A stretch of DNA of 64,000 nt from contig NZ_BCXI01000039.1 in assembly GCF_001895025.1 (NCBI RefSeq), positions 26,969 through 90,968 of the forward strand. Direction: 5' to 3'. Under the pieces are notes generated by a model. It saw only the letters and a list, made by a program, of their open reading frames with translations, was not told where the DNA came from and made no database searches. Positions 36,434 through 45,022 of the stretch are shown here, one piece after another. The stretch is from Rhodococcus zopfii NBRC 100606 = JCM 9919 (GTDB lineage Bacteria; Actinomycetota; Actinomycetes; Mycobacteriales; Mycobacteriaceae). The stretch's first letter is position 1, and every line of letters starts with the position of its first letter. The position numbers and the translations under genes were made by a program.

Positions 36434-37008
36434 TGGCCACCCGCCTTCCGGGCTGCCGCCTGTGCGCGCAGCCGCTCTTCGTATCGTCGTTTCTGCGCGG
36501 CGGCCATGGCCTCGGCCGCGGCGAGGCGCGCAAGCATCGGTGCGCGCCAGCAGTGCGCGACGGCCAGGGCCAGCGCATCCGCGGCATCCGCCGGTTTCGG
36601 CGCCGTCTCGAGCTCGAGAATGCGGGTGATCATGGCGGTCACTTGCTTCTTGCCGGCGCTGCCGTTGCCCGTCACGGCGGCCTTGACCTCGCTCGGGGTG
36701 TGGAACATGACGGGAATCGAGCGGCGGGCCGCGGCGAGGGCCACGACACCACCCGCCTGCGCGGTCCCCATCGCGGTGCGCACGTTGTGCTGGGCGAAGA
36801 CGCGTTCGACGGCGACGACATCCGGCCGGTAACGGTCCATCCACTCCTCGGCGGATTCGGAGATCCGCAACAGGCGCTGCGCGAGATCGAGGTCGGTGGG
36901 GGTGCGTACCACCCCGACGGCGACCGGTAGGACCTCCCGGCCGCGTCCGGAGTCGACCACGCCGAGCCCGCAGCGGGTCAGGCCGGGATCGACACCCATG
37001 ACACGCAC
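36430..37008 (-). CDS. ruvC: Crossover junction endodeoxyribonuclease RuvC
   Basis: The protein has 192 residues. It resolves Holliday junctions. [14 protein letters not shown] holds the first catalytic Asp (residue 7), VAVERVF the Glu, and [14 protein letters not shown] the C-terminal Asp residues. GTG at 37008 is chosen because AGGTGG is about 5 bases upstream and the family starts M-R-V-M-G-V-D; the frame is open to 37098 without homology. The C-terminal tail (about 25 residues) is Ala/Arg-rich, as in other actinomycetes. Confidence 0.95.
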   Translation of the reverse strand: MRVMGVDPGLTRCGLGVVDSGRGREVLPVAVGVVRTPTDLDLAQRLLRISESAEEWMDRYRPDVVAVERVFAQHNVRTAMGTAQAGGVVALAAARRSIPVMFHTPSEVKAAVTGNGSAGKKQVTAMITRILELETAPKPADAADALALAVAHCWRAPMLARLAAAEAMAAAQKRRYEERLRAQAAARKAGGQ

Positions 37009-37109
37009 CCGACCACCTCTCACCGCCACGAACACCTGTTCGAGAGCATAGCCGTCGGGGCTGCGCATCGGCAGTCCGACACGCAGCCCCGGAGGCACGA
37101 AGCCTGCGA

Positions 37110-37862
37110 TCAGTCCTCGAGCTCGGCAAGCACCTCGTCGGAGACGTCGACGTTGGTGTACACGTTCTGGACGTCGTCGCAGTCCTCGAGCGCGTCGACC
37201 AGCTTGAAGACCTTGCGGGCGCCGTCGGCGTCGACGGGCACCTCCACCGAGGCCCGGAAGTCCGGGTCCGCCGAGTCGTAGTCGATACCGGCGTCGACCA
37301 GCGCGGTCCGCACCGGGATCAGATCGGAGGCTTCGGACACGATCTCGAAGCTCTCGCCCAGGTCGTTGATCTCCTCGGCCCCGGCCTCGAGGACAACCTC
37401 GAGGATCTCGTCGTCGGAACGGCCGTTCTTCTCCAGCACGACAACGCCCTTGCGGGTGAACAGGTACGACACCGAACCCGGGTCGGCCATGTTGCCGCCG
37501 TTGCGGGTCATCGCGGTGCGCACCTCACCGGCCGCGCGGTTGCGGTTGTCGGTCAGGCACTCGATGAGGATGGCGACACCGTTGGGGCCGTAGCCCTCGT
37601 AGGTGATGGTCTGCCAGTCGGCGCCGCCCGCCTCTTCACCACCGCCGCGCTTGCGGGCGCGTTCGATGTTGTCGTTGGGGACCGAGCTCTTCTTCGCCTT
37701 CTGGATCGCGTCGTACAGCGTCGGGTTGCCCGAGGGGTCACTGCCACCCGTCCGGGCCGCCACCTCGATGTTCTTGATCAGCTTCGCGAACATCTTGCCG
37801 CGCTTGGCGTCGATGACCGCCTTCTTGTGCTTGGTGGTGGCCCATTTGGAGTGGCCGCTCAT
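37110..37862 (-). CDS. YebC/PmpR family protein
   Basis: The protein has 250 residues, starting [20 protein letters not shown], the invariant front of the family. [20 protein letters not shown] and the [14 protein letters not shown] segment are further hallmarks. Members act as transcriptional regulators or, for some (TACO1-like), help ribosomes through difficult stretches. It lies upstream of ruvC in the same direction, a neighbourhood kept in many bacteria. Confidence 0.95.
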   Translation of the reverse strand: MSGHSKWATTKHKKAVIDAKRGKMFAKLIKNIEVAARTGGSDPSGNPTLYDAIQKAKKSSVPNDNIERARKRGGGEEAGGADWQTITYEGYGPNGVAILIECLTDNRNRAAGEVRTAMTRNGGNMADPGSVSYLFTRKGVVVLEKNGRSDDEILEVVLEAGAEEINDLGESFEIVSEASDLIPVRTALVDAGIDYDSADPDFRASVEVPVDADGARKVFKLVDALEDCDDVQNVYTNVDVSDEVLAELED

Positions 37863-37935
37863 TCGCTTCGAGCCCCTTCCGGCGAGGTGATGTCGGCATG
37901 CGCCGACAGGTCGGAACGTAGATTCTACTCCCGGA

Positions 37936-38544
37936 CTACCCGGCTTTCCGGACGGCGTCCACGAACATGCGGTGCACCCGCAGGTCCCCGGTGACCTCGG
38001 GATGGAACGAGGTCGCCATCACCACCCCCTGACGCACCGCGACGACCCGCCCCGCCGCGGGACCGTCGGGCACCGCGGCGAGCACTTCCACACCGGCGCC
38101 GACCTTCTCGACCCAGGGTGCGCGGATGAACACCGCACGCACCGGCCCGTCGTCGATACCGAGAACCTCGAGGTCCGTCTCGAACGAGTCCACCTGGCGG
38201 CCGAAAGCGTTGCGGCGCACCGTGATGTCGAGCGCGTCGAGATGCTCGGCGTCGGGCCGGGTATCCAGGACCTCCGAGGCGAGGAGGATCATGCCCGCGC
38301 ACGAACCGAACGCGGGCAGACCGTCCCGCAGCCGGTCACGCAGCGGCTCGAGCAGGTCGAACACCTGCAACAAGCGGCTCATCGTCGTCGATTCGCCGCC
38401 GGGGATCACCACACCGTCGACGCGGTCGAGTTCGCTCTCGCGACGCAGCGCGATCGTGTGTGCGCCGGCCGCGCCGAGTGCGGCCCGGTGCTCGCGGACG
38501 TCGCCCTGCAACGCCAGCACGCCGATGGTCGGTGTGGAGCCCAC
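37936..38544 (-). CDS. pdxT: Pyridoxal 5'-phosphate synthase glutaminase subunit PdxT
   Basis: The protein has 202 residues from GTG 38544. It is a class I glutaminase that gives ammonia to PdxS. Catalytic triad: Cys82 in FGSCAGM, His181 and Glu183 in [18 protein letters not shown] at 46-54 is the oxyanion/gly-rich loop. The genes run pdxS, tesB-like, pdxT, the same order as Rv2606c-Rv2605c-Rv2604c. Confidence 0.95.
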   Translation of the reverse strand: MGSTPTIGVLALQGDVREHRAALGAAGAHTIALRRESELDRVDGVVIPGGESTTMSRLLQVFDLLEPLRDRLRDGLPAFGSCAGMILLASEVLDTRPDAEHLDALDITVRRNAFGRQVDSFETDLEVLGIDDGPVRAVFIRAPWVEKVGAGVEVLAAVPDGPAAGRVVAVRQGVVMATSFHPEVTGDLRVHRMFVDAVRKAG

Positions 38545-38596
38545 GGAAAGTACCTACCTGTTCGTTGTGCCGCCGGGTGTCCCCGGCGGGATGTGT

Positions 38597-39418
38597 TCAC
38601 GAATCGCGCAGGTAACGGGTCAGTCCTTCCTGCACGACCGCGGCGACCATGTTGCCGTTCCGGTCGAAGATCCGGCCCTGCGTCAGGGCGCGCCCGAACC
38701 CGGCGGACGGGGACGTCTGGTCGTAGAGCAGCCAGTCGTCGGCGCGGAAGGGACGCATGAACCACATCGCGTGGTCGAGGGATGCACCCTGTGTCTTCTC
38801 GTCGGGATGGCCGACACTCGCGGATCCGAGCAACGTCATGTCACTCATGTAGGCAAGGGTGCACACGTGGAAGACCGGGTCGTCCGGCAACGCTTCCCGC
38901 GAGCGGAACCACACCTGCTGCTGCGCCGCCCAGCGGCGCGAGGTGTCCATCTGCTCGGGCGGAACGAACCGGAACTCCCATTCGGCCCATTCGATCCGGG
39001 CCCAGCGCACCGTCTGATCGTCCACCAGGTCCGGGTCGGGCAGATCCTCGGGCATCGGGACCCGCGGCATCGTGTCCTGATGCTCGATCCCCCGGTCCTC
39101 CCCGTGGAACGACGCCGACATCGTGAAGATCGCCTTGCCGTCCTGCACCGCGGTCACCCGACGGGTACAGAACGAGCGGCCGTCGCGGATCCGGTCGACG
39201 AGATAGACGATCTGCATCGTCGGATTGCCCGGCCTCAGGAAATAGCCGTGCAGCGAATGCACCCCGAACCCGGGGTCCACGGTCCGCACCGCCGAGACCA
39301 GAGCCTGGCCCGCGACCTGTCCTCCGAACGTCCGCGGCAGCAACGTCTCCGTCGCGATACCTCGGAAGATGTCGTTCTCGATCTGCTCGAGCGCCAGGAT
39401 CTCTTCGATCTTCGCCAT
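38597..39418 (-). CDS. tesB: Acyl-CoA thioesterase II (TesB family)
   Basis: The protein has 273 residues. Two hotdog domains are visible: the first with TFGGQVAGQALVSAVRTV and HSLHGYFLRPGNP, the second with ASLDHAMWFMRPFRADDW and GRALTQGRIFDRNGNMVA. The catalytic Asp (LDHAMWF), Thr/Ser and Gln (LTQGRIF) positions of TesB are kept. It hydrolyses acyl-CoA to free acid and CoA. ATG at 39418 has GGAAGGGG 8 bases upstream. It sits between pdxS and pdxT; the reason for this conserved placement is unknown. Confidence 0.92.
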   Translation of the reverse strand: MAKIEEILALEQIENDIFRGIATETLLPRTFGGQVAGQALVSAVRTVDPGFGVHSLHGYFLRPGNPTMQIVYLVDRIRDGRSFCTRRVTAVQDGKAIFTMSASFHGEDRGIEHQDTMPRVPMPEDLPDPDLVDDQTVRWARIEWAEWEFRFVPPEQMDTSRRWAAQQQVWFRSREALPDDPVFHVCTLAYMSDMTLLGSASVGHPDEKTQGASLDHAMWFMRPFRADDWLLYDQTSPSAGFGRALTQGRIFDRNGNMVAAVVQEGLTRYLRDS

Positions 39419-39469
39419 ACGGGCCCCTTCCATTGTGCGGTTCAGGCTATAACGCCTCCCTCACCGCAC

Positions 39470-39520
39470 GGTGATGGGAACCTTCACACGCGGTCAGACC
39501 GGATATCGGTTCCCATCACC
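39470..39520 (-). terminator. 13-bp perfect inverted repeat after pdxS
   Basis: Bases 39470-39482 pair perfectly with 39508-39520 around a 25-base loop, 22 bases past the pdxS stop and 52 bases before the tesB start. The loop is long for a terminator, so an operator or attenuating structure is also possible. Confidence 0.45.
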
Positions 39521-39541
39521 CCGGGGATCACGGGCGGCAGG

Positions 39542-40444
39542 TCACCAGCCGCGCTCGGCGAGACGGTGCGGCTGCGGGATGTCGTCGACGTTGATGCCGA
39601 CCATCGCCTCACCGAGACCGCGGGAAACCTTCGCGAGCACATCCGGATCGTCGAAGAAGGTGGTGGCCTTGACGATTGCCGCGGCACGCTGCGCCGGGTT
39701 ACCGGACTTGAAGATACCCGAACCGACGAAGACGCCCTCGGCGCCGAGCTGCATCATCATCGCGGCGTCCGCGGGAGTCGCGATACCGCCGGCGGTGAAC
39801 AACGTGACGGGCAGCTTGCCGGCCTCGGCGACCTCGACGACCAGATCGTACGGCGCCTGCAGTTCCTTCGCCGCGACGTACAGCTCGTCCTCGGGCAGCG
39901 ACGTGAGCCGGCGGATCTCCTGCCGGATCTTCCGCATGTGGGTGGTGGCGTTCGAGACGTCGCCGGTGCCGGCCTCGCCCTTCGAACGGATCATCGCAGC
40001 ACCCTCGTTGATGCGACGCAGCGCCTCACCGAGATTCGTGGCGCCACACACGAAGGGCACCGTGAAAGCGAACTTGTCGATGTGGTTCTCGTAGTCGGCC
40101 GGGGTCAGAACCTCGGACTCGTCGATGTAGTCCACACCGAGGGACTGCAGGATCTGCGCCTCGACGAAGTGACCGATGCGAGCCTTGGCCATCACCGGAA
40201 TCGACACGGCCGAGATGATGCCGTCGATCATGTCCGGGTCGCTCATACGGGACACCCCGCCCTGGGCGCGGATGTCGGCGGGCACCCGCTCGAGCGCCAT
40301 GACCGCGACGGCGCCCGCATCCTCGGCGATCTTTGCCTGCTCGGGAGTGACGACGTCCATGATCACGCCGCCCTTGAGCATCTCGGCCATGCCGCGCTTG
40401 ACGCGTGCCGTGCCGGTCGTGGGGGCGGATTCGGGGGTGCTCAC
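39542..40444 (-). CDS. pdxS: Pyridoxal 5'-phosphate synthase lyase subunit PdxS
   Basis: The protein has 300 residues from GTG 40444. It makes PLP from ribose 5-phosphate, glyceraldehyde 3-phosphate and ammonia supplied by Pdx[17 protein letters not shown], the Schiff-base Lys87 in VMAKARIGH, and the phosphate-binding [20 protein letters not shown] and FVGSGIFKS are all present. Family length is about 295-305. It heads the pdxS-tesB-pdxT row. Confidence 0.97.
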   Translation of the reverse strand: MSTPESAPTTGTARVKRGMAEMLKGGVIMDVVTPEQAKIAEDAGAVAVMALERVPADIRAQGGVSRMSDPDMIDGIISAVSIPVMAKARIGHFVEAQILQSLGVDYIDESEVLTPADYENHIDKFAFTVPFVCGATNLGEALRRINEGAAMIRSKGEAGTGDVSNATTHMRKIRQEIRRLTSLPEDELYVAAKELQAPYDLVVEVAEAGKLPVTLFTAGGIATPADAAMMMQLGAEGVFVGSGIFKSGNPAQRAAAIVKATTFFDDPDVLAKVSRGLGEAMVGINVDDIPQPHRLAERGW

Positions 40445-40605
40445 AATGAACTCCTACACGTGCGGACCACAAATCTGAAGCCACCGGAGACACCTGGTCC
40501 TCGACGGGTTCCGTGGCGAGAAGAGCCTATGACCGCACCCGGCCGGTCACCGATAGCCAGTCGCGGGGACCTGGCCTTGTGGGCCGCGTCACCCCGACGC
40601 GACCG

Positions 40606-40653
40606 TCCGGTCACCGAATCGCGCGAACCTCCGGTCACCGAATCGCGCGAACC
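40606..40653. repeat. 24-bp exact tandem duplication at the 3' end of the Nudix gene
   Basis: Copy 1 is 40606-40629 and copy 2 is 40630-40653, identical, with the first bases repeated again at 40654-40658. On the minus strand the unit encodes the last seven codons and stop of the Nudix gene, so the duplicate lies just past the stop. Confidence 0.85.
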
Positions 40654-41654
40654 TCCGGTTCGGTGCGCCGCACGGCGACGTCCCGGGCCTCGCCGAGCAG
40701 CTCCGGCAGGTCCTGCGGATACACCGGTTCGCCGCGCTGCTGCAACCCCCGGATCTCGTCGGCGGTGAACCAGCGATGCTCGAGCCCCATTGCGCGCTCG
40801 AGATCGGTGAAGCCCGCGTCGCCGGCCACGAACACCGGCGCCTGCAACGCGAAGAACAGCTCCTCCGAGCGGATCACCTCACCGTTGAACGGGAACACCG
40901 CGACGCGACGCCACATCGGACCGGTGAGCCGATCCGGCTCGGTGACCAGACCGGTTTCCTCCTTCAGCTCCCGTACCGCAGCAGCACGCAGCGACTCCCC
41001 CACTTCGACGACGCCGCCGACGGTGAACCAGAAGTGCACGTCCGGAGTGGTCGGATCGTTTCCGCGCAGCAACAGCACCCGGCCCTCCTCGTCGAACAGC
41101 ACGACCCGCGCCGAAGTGCGGGTCTCGTCCGGCACCTGTGAGGACTGCGCGGACGCATCGGCGCGTTCGGCGATCTCGAAGAACGTCGGCAGCGGCGCGG
41201 TGCCGCCGAGGTGCAGCCACCGCACCGGACGCCGGGTGCGCAGCGCCAGGGTGTCGCGAACCGCATCGTTGTGGAACCGCCGGGCGATCATGACGCGGGC
41301 CTCCGCGTCGGCCAGCTCGGCGACCAGCTGGGGTCGCAGCCGTCCGCTGTCGATCGTCGTGAGCATCGACGACAGCGCGTTCTCGGTGGCCTCCCGGTGC
41401 TCCCGGTCCGAGCGTTCGGCACGATCGGCGAGCGTGGCGAGCCGTTTGCCGTCCCCGGACGGAACCGACGCGGCGATGCTACGCACCACGACGGCCCGCC
41501 GCGCCAGCGCCGCATCCAGCGCCTGCCACGACAGGTCCGAGCGCACGTGAAGCCGATCGAGCCGGTTCGCGGTCGTGTAGGCCCACAGACCGACCCCGGC
41601 GACGACCGCCATGATCACGGCGAGGACCAGGATCGTCATCGCACTGAGTGTCAC
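40635..41654 (-). CDS. Membrane-anchored LemA-like/Nudix hydrolase fusion
   Basis: The protein has 339 residues. One N-terminal helix (TILVLAVIMAVVAGVGLWAY) is followed by a helical LemA-like part (RLHVRSDLSWQALDAALARRAVVVRSIAA, about 30-140). The Nudix domain begins near 180, with the box GGVVEVGESLRAAAVRELKE followed by ETGL at about 209-232: all G, E, R, E, E positions are kept, so it should hydrolyse a nucleoside diphosphate-linked compound. It corresponds to Rv2609c by position. It follows pimA in the same direction, suggesting a link to nucleotide sugars, which is inference. Confidence 0.88.
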   Translation of the reverse strand: MTLSAMTILVLAVIMAVVAGVGLWAYTTANRLDRLHVRSDLSWQALDAALARRAVVVRSIAASVPSGDGKRLATLADRAERSDREHREATENALSSMLTTIDSGRLRPQLVAELADAEARVMIARRFHNDAVRDTLALRTRRPVRWLHLGGTAPLPTFFEIAERADASAQSSQVPDETRTSARVVLFDEEGRVLLLRGNDPTTPDVHFWFTVGGVVEVGESLRAAAVRELKEETGLVTEPDRLTGPMWRRVAVFPFNGEVIRSEELFFALQAPVFVAGDAGFTDLERAMGLEHRWFTADEIRGLQQRGEPVYPQDLPELLGEARDVAVRRTEPEVRAIR

Positions 41655-42778
41655 GAGCGGACCTCCCTGACCCGTCCGGCCCCGACCGTCACCGTCTCGT
41701 ACACCCGCAGGATCTGCTCGGCGACCACCGGCCAGTCGTAGGTTCCGACCACCGACGAAGCCTCGGCGACCAGATCCGCGCGACGGACGTCGTTGTCGAG
41801 AACCCCCAGGATGCCCGCGGCGAGGGCGTCGGAGTCTCCGACCGGAACCAGTACGCCCGCGCGACCGTCGCGCAGCACCCGCCGGAACGCGTCGAGTTCA
41901 CTGGCGACGACCGCGGTCCCGGCTGCCATCGCCTCGACCAGCACGATCCCGAAACTCTCCCCACCGAGGTTCGGGGCGCAGTACACGTCGGCGCTGCGCA
42001 TCGCCGACGCCTTCTCGGAATCGCTGACCTGCCCGAGCAGCCGAAGGTGCCGGGCATGACGTCCGGCCTCCTTGCGGAGCTTGTCCTCGTCGCCGCGACC
42101 GACGACGAGCACCTCGAGATCGGGATACTGCTCGACGAGCGTCGGCAGCGCGCCGAGCAGCACCTCCATGCCCTTGCGGGGTTCGTCGTAGCGGCCCAGG
42201 AACAGCACCGTCCGACCGGCCCGCGGATAGCCGGGCAACAGCGGGGCGTGCGCGAAGAACGGCACGTCGACGCCGTTGGGGATCTCCACGGCGTCACCGC
42301 CCAGCGAGGTCACCTGCCAGCGGCGCGCCAACTCCGACACCGCGATTCGGCCGCTGATCTTCTCCAGATACGGCTGCAGCACCCCTTGGAACGTGCTGAG
42401 CACGAGCGATTTCGTCGTCGAGGTGTGAAACGTCGCGACGATCGGGCCCTCGGCGATCTTCATCGCCAGCATCGACAGGCTCGGCGCGTTCGGCTCGTGG
42501 ATGTGCAAGACGTCGAAGTCGTTGTCGTTGATCCAGCGCCGCACCCGGGCGTAGGACACCGGCCCGAAGCTGAGCCGCGCCACCGAACCGTTGTACGGGA
42601 TAGCGACAGCCCGGCCGGCGGACACCACGAACGGCGGTAACACCGTGTCCTCGGAGGCCGGCGCGAGCACGCTGACCTTGTGGCCTCGTTCGATCAGCAC
42701 CTGGGCCAGATCGACGACGTGTGCTTGTACCCCGCCCGGTACGTCGAACGAATACGGGCAGACCATGCCGATCCTCAA
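41651..42778 (-). CDS. pimA: Phosphatidyl-myo-inositol mannosyltransferase PimA
   Basis: The protein has 375 residues and starts with TTG at 42778 directly after the stop of the upstream acyltransferase. MRIGMVCPYSFDVPGGVQ is the family start and contains the GG loop that closes over the acceptor. GT4 features include RYDEPRKGMEVLL and NLGGESFGIVLVEAM (the E-x7-E motif). PimA moves mannose from GDP-mannose to phosphatidylinositol on the inner face of the membrane, the first step of PIM, LM and LAM synthesis. Chained with its acyltransferase, pgsA and HIT genes as in mycobacteria. Confidence 0.95.
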   Translation of the reverse strand: MRIGMVCPYSFDVPGGVQAHVVDLAQVLIERGHKVSVLAPASEDTVLPPFVVSAGRAVAIPYNGSVARLSFGPVSYARVRRWINDNDFDVLHIHEPNAPSLSMLAMKIAEGPIVATFHTSTTKSLVLSTFQGVLQPYLEKISGRIAVSELARRWQVTSLGGDAVEIPNGVDVPFFAHAPLLPGYPRAGRTVLFLGRYDEPRKGMEVLLGALPTLVEQYPDLEVLVVGRGDEDKLRKEAGRHARHLRLLGQVSDSEKASAMRSADVYCAPNLGGESFGIVLVEAMAAGTAVVASELDAFRRVLRDGRAGVLVPVGDSDALAAGILGVLDNDVRRADLVAEASSVVGTYDWPVVAEQILRVYETVTVGAGRVREVRS

Positions 42779-43681
42779 CTACGCCTCCATTCGGGCGCGA
42801 CGCTCGGCCGACAGGTCGTCGAGCCACAGCGGCTGCAGCATGTGCCAGTCTTCCGGGTGGGCGGCGATATCGGCGGCGAACCGGTTTGCGAGCGCCTGGG
42901 TGGCATCCGCGAGTCCGCCGGCCACATCGACCTCCGGATGTACCTGGAACCCCCAGCCGTCGTCGGTGAACCAGCAGTGCACCGGCAACAGCGCGGCACC
43001 GGTCTCGATGGCGAGCTTCGCGGGACCGGCCGGCATCCGGGTGGGCTCGCCGAAGAACGTGACCGGTACACCCTTGCGGGCCAGGTCGCGCTCGCCGAGC
43101 AGACACACGATCCGATTGTCACGCAGTCGGGCGGAGAGTTCGACGAACGGCGGGCTCTCACCCCCCGAAAGCGGAAACACCTCGAACCCGAGATGCTCCC
43201 GATAATCGACGAAACGCTGGTACAGCGATTCGGGCCGCAGCCGCTCCGCGACCGTCGAGAACTGCCCGTAGGTGCGTGCGCACCAGACCCCGGCCATGTC
43301 CCAGTTGCCGCTGTGCGGCAGCGCAAGGATCGCGCCGCGACCGGCGGCCAGCGCCTTTTCGATGTGTTCGCGTCCGTCGATCGACGAGTCGACGGCGGCC
43401 GCGGTCGCGTCGAGGTCCATCGACGGCAACCGGAACGCCTCGCGCCAGTACCGCGCGTACGACCGCACCGACCGGCGGATCAGGTCGTCGGGCACGTGCT
43501 CGGGGGCGACGCCGAGCACGCGGGCGAGGTTGCGCCGCAGCTGCTCCGGTCCCCCACGTCGACGCGCCGCGATGTCGGCGCCGGCGTCGAACAGGGCTCG
43601 CGCGACCGGCTCCGGCAGCGCGCGCACGAGCCGCCATCCGGCGCCGTAGCCGAGGTCGGCCAGGCGCTCGGCGGACGTCAT
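42779..43681 (-). CDS. Phosphatidylinositol mannoside acyltransferase (PatA-like)
   Basis: The protein has 300 residues. HSGNWD at 122-127 gives the HX4D acyltransferase motif of the LpxL/HtrB-like fold; AERLRPESLYQRFVDYREHLG and LARKGVPVTFFGEP are family blocks. In mycobacteria the neighbour Rv2611c moves a palmitoyl chain to the mannose of PIM1/PIM2. ATG at 43681 overlaps the pgsA stop by ATGA, and its own stop abuts pimA, so three consecutive steps of PIM synthesis are translationally coupled. Cytoplasmic, membrane-associated. Confidence 0.93.
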   Translation of the reverse strand: MTSAERLADLGYGAGWRLVRALPEPVARALFDAGADIAARRRGGPEQLRRNLARVLGVAPEHVPDDLIRRSVRSYARYWREAFRLPSMDLDATAAAVDSSIDGREHIEKALAAGRGAILALPHSGNWDMAGVWCARTYGQFSTVAERLRPESLYQRFVDYREHLGFEVFPLSGGESPPFVELSARLRDNRIVCLLGERDLARKGVPVTFFGEPTRMPAGPAKLAIETGAALLPVHCWFTDDGWGFQVHPEVDVAGGLADATQALANRFAADIAAHPEDWHMLQPLWLDDLSAERRARMEA

Positions 43682-44337
43682 GCGACCTCGCCGTCGGTAC
43701 CGGGAGCCGGTGCCGGTGACATCGGCAGCAATTCCCGGGCACCGGGTGACCGGCGCACGGCGAGGACCCGCTGAAAAACGGTGATCACGGAACCGACCAC
43801 GAGGAGCCACATCGCGACGTGGATGGCCCCGCCGATGCCGAGACCGGTCAAGCCGGCCCCGACGAGCACGATGACCAGCCGGTCGGGTCGCTCGATCAGG
43901 CCGCCGTCGGCGGACAGACCGCTCGCCTCCGCCCGCGCTTTCGCATACGAGATGACCTGCGACAACACGAGGCAGATCAGCGTGGCGACGAACAACGGGC
44001 GGCTCTGTTCGTCGTAGACCGCCCACCACGCCAGGCCCGCGAAGATCGCGCCGTCGGCGACGCGGTCGCAGGTGGCGTCGAGAACCGCGCCGAACCGGGT
44101 TCCCCCGCCGCGGGCCCTGGCCATGGCCCCGTCGAGCATGTCGAACATCACGAACAGCCAGATCACCATCGCGCCCCAGAACAGCTGTCCCATCGGGAAC
44201 AGTGTCAGGGCGGCGGCGATCGTCGCGACCGTGCCGATCAACGTCACCGCGTCGGGGGTCAGGCCGGTGCGGATCAGTGCCCTGCCGAGCGGCGCGGTGA
44301 CCTTCGACACCGATGCGCGCCCGAAGAAGCTCAGCAT
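43678..44337 (-). CDS. pgsA: CDP-alcohol phosphatidyltransferase, phosphatidylinositol phosphate synthase type
   Basis: The protein has 219 residues and six predicted TM helices. The CDP-alcohol motif is complete: Asp66, Asp69-Gly70, Ala73-Arg74, Gly83, Asp87 and Asp91 (D-x2-D-G-x2-A-R-x8-G-x3-D-x3-D), which binds two metals and CDP-diacylglycerol. Its position before the PIM acyltransferase and pimA marks it as the mycobacterial-type enzyme (PgsA1) that uses inositol 1-phosphate to make phosphatidylinositol phosphate rather than phosphatidylglycerol phosphate. Confidence 0.93.
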   Translation of the reverse strand: MLSFFGRASVSKVTAPLGRALIRTGLTPDAVTLIGTVATIAAALTLFPMGQLFWGAMVIWLFVMFDMLDGAMARARGGGTRFGAVLDATCDRVADGAIFAGLAWWAVYDEQSRPLFVATLICLVLSQVISYAKARAEASGLSADGGLIERPDRLVIVLVGAGLTGLGIGGAIHVAMWLLVVGSVITVFQRVLAVRRSPGARELLPMSPAPAPGTDGEVA

Positions 44338-44458
44338 CTCGCGACCCCCGTTTCCCGGTCTGTTCGTCCCGTTCGGGACTCGATCCTGCCACGACCCCCT
44401 GCCGTCCGTTCACTGCGCACGCCGAACCCACGTGGGCCGCGTTCACGGGTGAACGAGG

Positions 44459-45022
44459 TCACTCGTCCCATGCGGTGGCCAACAGTGCCCGCGTGTCGCG
44501 CAGCAACTGCACCATCACCTTCGATCCCCCGAGGACCGTGATGAAGTTGGCGTCGCCGCCCCACCGCGGAACCACGTGCAGGTGCAGGTGCTCGGAAAGC
44601 GAACCTCCCGCTGCCGCACCGAGATTGAGGCCGACATTGAAGCCGTGGGGTCGCGACACCCTCTTGATGACCTTCAGCGCGCGCTGCGCGAACGCCATCA
44701 GCTCGGCGCTCTCCTCGAGCGTCAGATCCTCGAGGTTCGCGACCCGCCGATACGGCACCACCATCAGGTGCCCCGGGTTGTACGGGTACAGGTTGAGCAC
44801 CGCATAGACGAACTCGCCGCGCGCGACGACGAGCCCCTCCTCGTCGGTCATCTTCGGGATGTCGGTGAACGGCTCGTACGGACCGTCCTCCGCCCGAGGC
44901 GATTCGGTGATGTACGACATGCGGTGCGGCGACCACAACCGCTGCAGATGGTCGGATTCGCCGACCCCCCGGTCGACGAGCGCGTCGGCCTCGGCGGGGC
45001 CGCCGACCCGGTCGCCGGTCAC
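44459..45022 (-). CDS. HIT family protein (AP4A phosphorylase-like, Rv2613c homologue)
   Basis: The protein has 187 residues. [10 protein letters not shown] places the histidine triad at 145, 147 and 149 (HxHxH). [17 protein letters not shown] and [15 protein letters not shown] are family blocks. The M. tuberculosis homologue splits diadenosine tetraphosphate by phosphorolysis. GTG at 45022 overlaps the thrS stop by GTGA. It links thrS, whose side reaction makes Ap4A, to the PIM genes. Confidence 0.92.
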   Translation of the reverse strand: MTGDRVGGPAEADALVDRGVGESDHLQRLWSPHRMSYITESPRAEDGPYEPFTDIPKMTDEEGLVVARGEFVYAVLNLYPYNPGHLMVVPYRRVANLEDLTLEESAELMAFAQRALKVIKRVSRPHGFNVGLNLGAAAGGSLSEHLHLHVVPRWGGDANFITVLGGSKVMVQLLRDTRALLATAWDE

